A stretch of 64,000 bases of DNA from positions 2,162,261-2,226,260 of the forward strand of contig CM065889.1 in NCBI GenBank assembly GCA_033439255.1, read 5' to 3'. Position 1 is the first letter of the stretch, and each line of letters starts with the position of its first letter. Under the pieces are notes generated by a model. It was not told the DNA's origin, made no database searches, and saw nothing but the letters and a program-made list of their open reading frames with translations. Of this stretch, positions 22,641 to 32,093 are shown one piece after another. The translations under genes and the position numbers were made by a program. This stretch comes from Hericium rajendrae (lineage: Eukaryota > Basidiomycota > Agaricomycetes > Russulales > Hericiaceae).

Positions 22641-23114
22641 CTACAATGCTCGCATAGGTAAAATGGGCGCCTCCGCTCTAATCATTGTTGGCATTTGGTA
22701 TAAATGGGAATCGAACTGATTGCAAATTGCAACAAAAAAAATTACATTCGAGACAGGTGCAGCAATCATGTTACAGGAGAGATAGCAAAGGGCAATGAGA
22801 CGCAACACAGCACTAGGCAGGTAGCCACAGAAGACCAACGAAGCACAGACCAGGCAAGGCCAAGACCGAACAAGAAAAGAGGAACTGTGAAGAAGCGAAC
22901 TTGAAAACTCTTGATACCAGGCGAAAAGCTAGGAGAGAATGAAGCCAGCGCAAGAGAGAAACGGTGGGTGCCTAGGACAGGGACTTGCAGCCAACAGATC
23001 TGTATCGCTTTCTTCCTGGACGACATCCAGCATAGTCAGGCATATGAAGCACGATGTTAAGTGTGGAGGCATACCGATTTGCCTTGACGAACCAATAAAA
23101 TGGTAAGCGACGTG
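22641..23114. other. Intergenic, nothing seen
   Basis: No supported gene, repeat or RNA. Confidence 0.35.
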
Positions 23115-23556
23115 TCAGTTGGACAAGTCCTCGTCAAATTGTCCAGTCGAGTCGACGTCCATCGATGTTGCCTTGCGTTTTCCTTCAGCCTTGCTCTGTT
23201 GCCTGCTCGATTGCTCCCAACAACGCAATTCCAAAGTCCGATTCTCCTCCTTGCGAACCATGAGATCGTGGTGGTCGAGGTGGCACTTCATGTGAAACGC
23301 CCATTCCAATGCTGCCCTCACCACGGCCGCAGGGATTTTGGGCCTTTTCGATATGCATACAGACATTAGCTTTCTTATTCGGAGAATCAATCAGATAGTT
23401 ACAGTGGCTGGGTCGTTTCTTCATTTTCCCTTGCACGTTTTGCAGGACGATCGGAATGAGCGGATGAACCAGGTGAAGACATGAGGTAACGACAGCTACT
23501 GGGAAATGGACGTTGATGTAGTGGCCGAAGAAAGTAGGGACCCGGGTGCTGTGCAT
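23115..23556 (-). CDS. Possible small gene fragment
   Basis: Two overlapping minus-strand frames: MHSTRVPTFFGHYINVHFPV ... from 23556, and ISKRPKIPAAVVRAALEWAF ... DLMVRKEENRTLELR from 23390 to the stop at 23115. A short intron could join them. A TATATATA stretch lies just upstream, facing away from the Crypton-like gene, so the CACGTG repeat at 23611-23724 may be a divergent promoter. No family recognised. Confidence 0.25.
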
Positions 23557-23610
23557 GGATGAGGTATATATATGCGTGTGACAGTGACTGTCCCAGTATG
23601 CAAAGCCAGT

Positions 23611-23724
23611 TATGACATCACGTGATACGTCATCATGAGCCGCCCAAGTATGACATCACGTGATACGTCATCATGAGCCGCCCAGTCATGACATCACGTG
23701 ATACGTCATCATGAGCCGCCCAAG
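23611..23724. repeat. Three tandem 37-39-bp CRE/E-box repeats
   Basis: Each unit contains TGACATCACGTGATACGTCA followed by TCATGAGCCGCCCA. TCACGTGA is a palindromic E-box (CACGTG), flanked by TGAC and GTCA half-sites of CRE/ATF type. The array ends 20 bp before a TATATAAG box, so it is a good candidate upstream activating sequence for the gene starting at 23958. The bound factor is unknown; bHLH or bZIP are inferred. Confidence 0.65.
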
Positions 23725-23744
23725 TACTGCTGGGGCATTTCTTC

Positions 23745-23752
23745 TATATAAG
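23745..23752 (+). promoter_or_regulatory. TATA box of the recombinase gene
   Basis: TATATAAG lies 20 bp after the triple repeat and about 205 bp upstream of the ATG, followed by a pyrimidine-rich leader. Confidence 0.55.
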
Positions 23753-23957
23753 AGAAGGGAATCATCGCTCTTGCCTCTTGCTTTCCGACCTCTTCGAATT
23801 GCCCAATCCTTCTCGCATAGTAAATCTTCTTTGAAATACCCAAACTCTTCCCTACAAAAATAACAATACTCCTGATTCGTCCCTGTTATCTCACCTCTGT
23901 CCATTCACGTTGTCCTATCGTTTCGCTGTTCTTCAAATACCAATCTGCTCTGCCAAA

Positions 23958-26900
23958 ATGACCGACTCAGAATCGGTATGCCGCATGTAGTATCGCGTTT
24001 CTCATACATTCTTAGGCTATTGTTTCATAGCCCCAGACGCACGACGCTCTCCACACAGTGCGGAAGGCGTCAAAGCCATCTGGCCTGGCCGCGTTTGCTG
24101 CTGTTGTTTCACCTGGAACAGCCCATGATTCCTTCCAGATCAGCAACGGTGCGAGACGCATCACTGAGCAGCACACAACTTTGCAAGATCCCGAAAAAAA
24201 CATAGCTCTGTTCTACATGAAGAATGCGTTGGAGACGCATGGAGCTAGCCTTCCCTCTCTCGAGCCGTCTTCTGCGACCGCCAATTGTGCGCTTCCTTCT
24301 ATCATTTCCTCTGTGTCAGTCTGAGATGTATATCCCAATAGCTTCCTCCGCGTCAAGTCTCTCGGTATCCATCTCCTTGGCTCCTCCAGGCAGGGTTCCA
24401 GGGGGGAAGACCGACCGGATGTTAATGCAGGAGCAGAGACGCAACAAGGTCCTTGGAAGCCGTGTTGAAGAAGGAAAGATACAAAAAGACTGGAAAGATG
24501 ACGCGCATATGCGAGCGCAGTTCCACCGGGATCGCCTCTCACCCTCCACCCGTCGTCGCCGACTCTTGACGGAAGAGTATTGGCGTGCATGCGTCGTAGA
24601 CTATTCGCGCGATGCAGCGCTTTATCAAGACGGCGAGTACGCGCCCGCCTGGGAGGAACGGTACTTGATTGAGTACGGGCCGACCTACTTCTGTTGGCGC
24701 GTGAGTACTCGCTCGATTCTTGCAAACCGACCACTCACAAACCGACCACTTGTAATCCCACAGTTCGCTGGTGCCATTGGACGAGACCATGAATTCGTCT
24801 GTCTGCGCACAATGATGACGTGGCTCTACGACATGTATTCGGCAGTCCTCGCCCTATGCCACGATAATGGGAAGTCATGCGGCGTGCGTGTTCTGATTAC
24901 TGGAGGAATGTATGACCGGTTCTACGGTGTTGTAATGATGGGTAAGTACATTCATCCCGCTTACGCAAGACAAATCGTTAATGCCTGGCTTTTCAGTGGC
25001 AGAAGAACACAATGTTCGTCGCAGCCTGAAAGAAAAGACTTGGTTTGGTTTGCTGGAAGTCAGAATGATGCTCAATGGCATCCTAACCGGTACCCACAAC
25101 GGCTTTCAAGTGAAGTTGCAAACTGCCGTGGCGCTCCTTCTGTTCTTCTATACTGCCCTGCGTGGGGGCAGCCTTGCCGCTTCCGAAGCGACATACAAGG
25201 AGCAAGGCAGAGTAAGTCTTAACCCACAATTCTACCGAACGCACCTGATATGGCTTGGCTGCCGCCAGTATATGAAATTATCGGACCTGGAGATCAGGCG
25301 TGAAGGGTGCATGAACTTTGTCGTCATCTTGACCGTGATGTGGAGGAAAGTGAGTTCATTTTCTAAAATTTCACCGCCATTGCTTCCTAATCGTTGTGAA
25401 TATGCAGTGCGAGATGAAAGGGGCAGTTGTTCCGAAGAAATACAGGCTAGATCCTGTCAAACTGCACCAGAACGTCGTGTTCGAACCAAGTCTCTACATC
25501 ATCGCGCTTCTCCACTCCAGGGGCTGCTTTGGAAACAAGGTCACATTGGCTCCTATCTTGCCCTGCCCTGAATTAAACACGGATTTCAGACCATGGCAGA
25601 TATCCGAGATGAAAAGAGCGCGCTCCTTGACATCGACCCGTCCAAACTCGACGAACCTCTGTATGTGCCTCATTTACTGATACGTATCCCATTCTCATAA
25701 AGCAGCAGATTTCTCAAAGCGGATCCCGGTGGACGCACCCTTTTGAGCGGTCAGCCTACACGGTCCCACGCCTTGTCATCTTCCCTACGACACATAGCTG
25801 CTAAGGTTAATCTACCGCCCATTGGCTCTTCTGCATTTCGCAGAGAGGCTCTCAACGATGTGAGACTCTATCCTGTGCGCGATCCTTAACCTCTGCACGC
25901 ATGACTCATCCTACACCGTTCAGTTCGTGCTCGCGTATGGCCCTGAGACTGCAAGGGTGATCGCGATCCATCGACAAGAAGGGGGGACGCTTCATGATTT
26001 CTACACCCGTGGGGCCGAGAATTACAATATTGTGGAGACTCGGATGAGAGAGGACGGGGTGAACATGGTTCGTTTATACCTTCGCTGCTCACCTGGCCAT
26101 TCCAAGACATATTTTGGCAGATACTGAGAACGCGGCATGACCGCAACACCGAAGCCGTCAAGGTACTCTTCTTCAAGGGCCCGACAGCCCAGACAGGAGA
26201 TGTCCTGAACGATACCATTGAGGCGGCCAAGATCGTTCTGACACCTGAGCAGGACCAGGCTGCAAAGGTGTTTCCTTTGCTACTTTCCTGTTTTTCGTCT
26301 AAACGATGTTCCATACAGGACTCGGTAGAAGTTATCGCAGTTCAGGATCAGATAGACCAACATTGGGCGGCACTGATTCGCAGCGTGTATCCTGTGTGTT
26401 CAGGAAGACATACTGCTCAGCAACTGGCGGAGATCTTTAAAAGCAGCACAAAATATAAGATAATAGATGTGGAAGCTGCTGAGAAGGTTCGTGGATCCAT
26501 CATCTGGCCCTGGCATGATTTGACATCCGGCCAGGCAAGGGCAGCACTTATCCCCCTGTTTCGGGACTTGGGGAAAGCACTCAAGATCGTGCGCAGGGGA
26601 ATCAGAAAGGAAATATATCGCAGTCGCTACCTGGAGCGTCGAGCAAATGATACGTTTGTTAGCCGAGACCGGGCCCTCCAGGAACACCAGAAACCCTTGC
26701 CGATCCTCGAAACGCTTGCCCTGGGAATTGAACCTTCATGTGAGAGGCTATACGCCTTGTCATTTTCCGAATTGATGTTGACTCTTTGTCCATTTCCACG
26801 CATGTAGCCAGCGCCATGACGATCGCCTCTCCCGCTGCACCCGAAATCGGTCAGTCTGAATATATATATTCCTATCACCTCCACTGGCCTTATTTCGATT

Positions 26901-28176
26901 GGTATTGATGTGAACAGCACCTGTAACGGAAAGACGTGCTCTGTGTGGAGCTCATATAACTTCTGCCGGTGTGTTCATGTCCATATTTTTCTATCTTCGC
27001 GGACATCAGCTCACTTCCACGATTCTCAGACGAGGACGAAGGATGCGTAGATGACGATGAAGTAGACGACGATAACGTTGTTGCTGATATGGATAATTTC
27101 CATAAACTCATGGGGAAGGGCGCGAACCTCCGCGAAGTAACACTTCAATCCCAGGATTATAAGCCAAAGCAGAAACCCGACTCCGATCTCTTCACACCTG
27201 CTCCGTTGTCTGCGGATGCATCCGATGCAAGCGACTTATCAACCTCAGAGCTTCTGGGGGAGGATCTCGTCGTCAGGCGCGATTCAGAACTACTCAAGAC
27301 AGTGTCGATCGAAGAGTTGAGATTCATGCTCCTCTCTTACCTTACTACCGCCGTGCAGACAGACAACGCACGTAGTGAAGGATTCAGGAAACAGGTGCAT
27401 CTGCCCACCACATGCCAACCCTGTGCCTTTGCTGACGGCGTCATTTAGGACGGGAAACTGTATTGCACGCGCGACGGGTGTGACTTTTCCATCTACACGC
27501 CGGAGGCTATGAGGATACATATTGCGTGAGTGTATATACTTCTTGCCATTCAGCTCAGCAAGATGACGGAAAGATCTCAGTGTCGGTCATCACCCTTGGC
27601 GTGTCGACATGGACAGCTGTGTTCAACCAACGAAACCTAAACAAAAGAAGTCCTATGTCTGCCCCAGCCTCGATTGTAACGCGTGAGTGCCGCTTATGAC
27701 ATTCTCCAAATGAGCTGACCATGTTGGCAACAGCGTTGCCAAATCCGTTCTCGACATGGAAAAGCACTGCTACTTCGCCTGCGGTGACTCTGAATTTTTC
27801 AGATCGCAGCGAGACGATTACTACATCAAACTGCTCGCAGTAAAGGGAGCGGGCCCTGAGTCGATTAGAGGCAAGAGCCATGTGAGACAGCGGGATTCCA
27901 TCTTCGATGTGCCAAAGTCGAAGAAGCCACGCAATATCTCCGTGGCAAATCGTGCTGCGTGGTCCGGTAAGTATGAAGAACAGGACATCCTCAAAAGAAT
28001 TGTCAAATATTCGGCAGATGAGTTCATCGCTCGTGCAAAAGAGGTACTTGTCTCTCTTCTCATATCCGGCTCTTTTATTGACCGTGTAAATTCAGTTAAA
28101 AATGGACGTTCCTGACAACTTTCGCTCGATATACGCAATCCTAGTAGAACTTGCATTCCTTGAGCGCGAGGATTGA
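23958..28176 (+). CDS. Crypton-like tyrosine recombinase
   Basis: A multi-exon gene (at least 12 exons). Exon 1 is 23958-23975 (MTDSES); clear later exons include 24764-24941, 24997-25211, 25269-25349, 25408 on, and a last exon ending in TGA at 28176. The core is a tyrosine recombinase: FYTALRGGSL (catalytic Arg I), YMKLSDLEIRREG, SSAFRREALNDF (Arg II), then IAIHRQEGGTLHDFYTRG with the distal His and nucleophilic Tyr. This pattern is that of Crypton/DUF3435-type fungal recombinases, which move DNA by strand exchange without terminal inverted repeats. C-terminal additions are an acidic linker (DEDEGCVDDDEVDDDN) and two Cys/His modules (YCTRDGCDFSIYTPEAMRIH; YVCPSLDCNAV ... HCYFAC). Exons splice in frame and catalytic residues remain, so it may be intact; the join near 24320 and some late joins are uncertain. 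Confidence 0.7.
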
Positions 28177-28556
28177 ACCATGTTGGAAAGATTGTCCATG
28201 TCACCGTGTTTTGTTTTTTCACTTGTTTGAACTTTTTCACCAGGATCCAGTCATTCATTCCCGGTTCCCTCACACTTGTACTTTTTATACCCTTGTGATG
28301 GATTCAGTCGTCATATCCGGTGGAATTCCAATATCGTTACCCACAGATTCGGTCGTATCTCTTGTCTCTGGCTTTTGACTTCGCATTCTTTACCTCGCAA
28401 CCATCGATACATTAGTTTGGACCCGGCTTGTCAGTTGTGATAGCCTTTCTGTTTATAGCTTGGTACAGTCTCATCAATATTGTTAACCTTGTGCCTTTAC
28501 GTGCTCTGCATACCGAAATGCAATAGACGATGTAAAGGAACTTGCGAAGAAGCTAT
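28177..28556. other. Intergenic
   Basis: 3' flank of the recombinase gene; no further gene seen. Confidence 0.35.
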
Positions 28557-28642
28557 CAATGAGCCGGGACTCAATGAGCCGGGACTCAATGAGCCGGGAC
28601 TCAATGAGCCGGGATGCAATGAGCCGGGACGCAATGAACCCA
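28557..28642. repeat. 15-bp tandem repeat, five copies plus partial
   Basis: CAATGAGCCGGGACT is repeated head to tail, the last copies reading GGGATG and GGGACG, then a degenerate CAATGAACCCA. The same AATGAGCCGGG core occurs singly near F-box genes elsewhere in the window. Confidence 0.8.
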
Positions 28643-29007
28643 GAATTCCCTCCATCCTATTATATCATATCACGGCCCTTTGGGAACACCCTGGTCCTTG
28701 CACCCCACAGTGACACACAGAACAACGTTATTTAACAGAACAGGTGACATACCTCCTCCCCAACAACCGGCTTGCATATCCTGAGCAAGTTAATCGGCTA
28801 ATAGGATGGCTGATACGTGAGGGATGTGATATCCGGGTTTTTGCATGGTGTATGAAATATCGTCCATCTGATGCATGGTGGTCGCCATGACCGACGCCAT
28901 CTCCTTATTTATTGTTACACATACTAGAGTTTCTTACAATTCGTGTGACAAGAAATGCAAACCATTGATCCCCTCTATCGTCTGCGCAAGGAATGCGGAT
29001 CCGTCGC
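28643..29007. other. Intergenic
   Basis: Between the 15-bp repeat and the 3' end of the F-box gene at 29008; nothing further recognised. Confidence 0.3.
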
Positions 29008-30492
29008 CTATTCATCTCCCTCACTAACCAGTGATTCAGTCTCGGAAAAATCTTCCTCACCGTCCCACTCGAGTTCGACATCATGCGTAACACTCTCCAA
29101 GATAGATGCGAGCACCTGGTTTGTCGTGCGTGAGCGTTCCACTGTGAGCGTCATGGAGCGGCGTCTGGGTTGGTCCAAGCAGCGTCGCACAAGGTCCGCG
29201 AGGGTGAGATTCAGTAGATCAGTGTGCATCCCGAAGTCAACGTGAACGAGGTGGAGCGTAGACAGTTGAGGCAAGGGGATCAAGACAGTACCGAGCTGAG
29301 TGAGTGCGCTGAGTGCGAGCAAGAGATCCAGAGTGCCGGGTCCAGAGAGTGAAAGCGTTCTGACACGGTTGCAAGATATCAGAAAGAACCACCAAGCAAG
29401 CGAGATATCAGGTAGGCCATCTCCGGTTACTGCGATGTCTGAGATAACTTGCATGGGCATGAACGTTGATGCGATGACCAGGAGATGACCATCTGCATCT
29501 GGAAACGATGCCTGTAGTCTCGAAGAGGCGTCGTTTGCTTCCAGGCCAAAGTCAATGCGACCCCAGGTCGCCTCTACGTTTAGCTTCATAGATTGCGTGG
29601 CGGGAAAGGCGACCCTTCTCATGAAAGTCGTCAAGAGTCCGTCATAATCGCCCTCAGTCCTACCCCAAAGCTTGATCTTGCAAGAAGGGGGAAGGGAAAG
29701 AGCCAGGACAAGGGTCAGAATATCCGATGAGACGCCCGTGAGGTCCAAGATTTTCAGATGTGGGAGGTGCACAATGAAATCGGGACTGAGGTCTGAATCT
29801 GTCGTTCGGACACAATCGGCGAGGATGATGACCTCCATGCTAGGGGCGTTGCGGAGTGCATCCAGTAGAGGAAGAAGGGAATACTGTGGACCGAACCAGG
29901 GGTTCCATGGTCCCAGGTTGATGGAATGCATTCCGCGAAACACAGTGGGAGACAAGGGAACAGTGAATCCTAGTAGTGTCAGAGAATTGAGAAGCGGAGC
30001 ACCATGGTTGAAGAGAGTGGCGGGTAAAAAAGACGCGTCTTGTTGTGCATTTTCATGCTCAAAACTGACTCCATCCCGGAGAGTAAGTGTCAGATTCCGA
30101 AGGTATGGAGCAGGGGTATTGAAGGCATTGATGATGAGGGAACGAAGAGAGAAAGGGACAAGGAGATCGAGACTCTCGATGCGGCAAAGATTGGAAGCGA
30201 CAATTTCAGGGAACTGGGACGTTCGTGGACGATAAGATAGGGAAACAGCAGAGGATAAAGATTGCAGAAGAATCTTTGCCAAGAATGATTCCGGAATATC
30301 AAGCCCGACTAGCTCGAGCCAGAACTTGCAGTGGTGGTGTGTGATGTCCTGCCACTGTCTGCAGACCAGGGATAAACGGATGATGGCTTCGTATTTGTTT
30401 GAGTTGTAGGCCATGAAGTGTGAAAATATCCGCAGTAACAGTTCCGTCGGAATATATGTCTTGTCTCGACGGGTCGTGAGAGCAATAGGCAT
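29008..30492 (-). CDS. F-box/LRR-like protein D
   Basis: A single-exon frame of 494 aa. The F-box is close to the N terminus (YIPTELLLRIFSHFMAYNS ... IIRLSLVCRQWQDITHHH ... FWLELVGLD). Leucine-rich segments follow (NLCRIESLDLLVPFSLRSL, LRNLTLTLRDG, LNSLTLLGFTVPL, LPHLKILDLTGVSSDILTL). It ends in an acidic tail (EWDGEEDFSETESLVSEGDE), the same style as the tails of F-box genes A and B. Expected role: Skp1-dependent ubiquitin-ligase adaptor, substrate unknown. The conserved motif cluster at 31011-31088 lies 0.5 kb upstream. Confidence 0.8.
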   Translation of the reverse strand: MPIALTTRRDKTYIPTELLLRIFSHFMAYNSNKYEAIIRLSLVCRQWQDITHHHCKFWLELVGLDIPESFLAKILLQSLSSAVSLSYRPRTSQFPEIVASNLCRIESLDLLVPFSLRSLIINAFNTPAPYLRNLTLTLRDGVSFEHENAQQDASFLPATLFNHGAPLLNSLTLLGFTVPLSPTVFRGMHSINLGPWNPWFGPQYSLLPLLDALRNAPSMEVIILADCVRTTDSDLSPDFIVHLPHLKILDLTGVSSDILTLVLALSLPPSCKIKLWGRTEGDYDGLLTTFMRRVAFPATQSMKLNVEATWGRIDFGLEANDASSRLQASFPDADGHLLVIASTFMPMQVISDIAVTGDGLPDISLAWWFFLISCNRVRTLSLSGPGTLDLLLALSALTQLGTVLIPLPQLSTLHLVHVDFGMHTDLLNLTLADLVRRCLDQPRRRSMTLTVERSRTTNQVLASILESVTHDVELEWDGEEDFSETESLVSEGDE

Positions 30493-31010
30493 TGTGGGTT
30501 ACAGATCGAGGGCTGTAGAGAGAGAGTAAGAAGATGACTATGAAAATAAGAGGTAGATACCTCACGGTATTGGTTTTACGGTAACAGTTTTTCTTTCCAG
30601 GGGCGATGAGTGACCTTTTTTTGATCGAAAGAGAGAATATATGCGCGATGAATGGGCTGTTTGTGAGCAAGAGCGATCATTTGGAAGTGTTCCAAGGAAA
30701 CAAATTGGGAAAACTCACTCTTTTTCGTAGAAGGTTGAAAGTGAAGAGGTTTTTAGACACGAAAATTTGGAGGAATAGTTTCTGTGCAGCAATGTGAACG
30801 TCTAATGATGCAGGTGAGGGAAGGGTACCCCACTATATGCGGAGCGTTGCTAGTGGATATTGGGAGATGCAGACAGAAACACAGAAATTGAACTTGATTG
30901 TAGCAGAATGAGTAAATGGATGATTCCGAGGTGCGGGAAGTGTGGTGGGATGGAAAGGTTGAGGCGCGTGTTCACACCGAGATTGCAAGGACGTTTTGAG
31001 AGTCGATCAC
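30493..31010. other. Upstream region of F-box gene D
   Basis: No gene seen; presumably promoter sequence for the minus-strand F-box gene. Confidence 0.3.
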
Positions 31011-31088
31011 GGTTCAATTAGCGCCCGCCAGCACCCGGTTCAATTAGCGTCCGGCCCACTTAGCGCCCGGCTCACTCAGCGTGCGCTC
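31011..31088. repeat. Degenerate AATTAGCGCCCGG repeat, four copies
   Basis: Successive copies GGTTCAATTAGCGCCCG, GGTTCAATTAGCGTCCGG, CCCACTTAGCGCCCGG and CTCACTCAGCGTGCGC. Read on the minus strand the unit is CGCTAATTGAACCGGG, matching the cluster at 7494-7545 upstream of another F-box gene. It lies about 520 bp upstream of the F-box gene D start codon. Confidence 0.65.
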
Positions 31089-32093
31089 CAGTGTCGTCGG
31101 AATGAGATCCACTACTGTACACCCAGACGAGCGTGCTCCGTCTTGAGTTCACGTCTCCCGTCACCCGCTAATGTTGATTTTCAATGGTGGATAATGGAGA
31201 TGGTTATCAGTTGAAATCCTTCGCAGCGGGACTTGCACAGTAATCTGAAGAAAACATTGAACGGAACCTCGTGTCCTTGATGGATTTGAAACTGAAGTGC
31301 GAGTGTGAGTATTGCTGCTTAACGAATACAACACAGTTACGCAGGTTCAGAGACACCTGCTAAAGAACCACATTTCCGGAATAAGCACAAATTCCGGACA
31401 AGAAAATATGTACGGCTGAACAAGTCGTGAAGGAATGAGGGAACGAAAAATCGGGAAGAGGTGAGTGAAGTGGAGCACGGTAATTCCTACGTAAAACCGA
31501 TTCACCAAGATATGAAATCTAGACAGAATGACAATGGTCAAGAAAGGAGGGTTTCATAGGTGGAGTGGTTCCTGAGCAAGAGTACTTGTGACGTCCTTGC
31601 ACTCCTTTAAAAACATCTTGCCAAGGACATAACCCATGCTCAACCGGGGGTTCCCCCAGCCGAGCCAGCATTCAAGATTCCTCAACGACCGGGCACCAGC
31701 CATATATGATGGAAAGTCTCGTGCATAGTGCGAAGGTGAAGGGCTATTCAATAGGAGATGAAGCTCCCATTTGCGTGCCAGCTCATTTAGGATGCGATCC
31801 CTGGTGTGCAATCATATATGAGAGCCTCTCGCGTATTCCCGAACATATCTCTCACTTTGTCGTCAAAGGTGTGGAGGAGGATAGGCCACCGTTGACCCAT
31901 ATCGATGCGTAAATGGGATTGTTGAACGTTTGATCAAGGGCTGTGCGCAAGGAGGCAGTTGCCCGCTCCCGTAAAGCGAGCTTCGTATCGTTATCCCACG
32001 ATCACGGCGTTCTAAATCAGCATGGGATGAAATTTGATTGCACTGAAACTAGCACATACGTCATTCTCCGAAAGGAGATCGCCATTTTCCCAG
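31089..32093. other. Intergenic, no confident gene
   Basis: Only short frames on both strands; none with a recognisable motif. Confidence 0.35.

Noticed and set aside
28557-28642. Short protein with NEPGL repeats
   Set aside because: Simply the translation of a 15-bp tandem repeat with no flanking coding signal.
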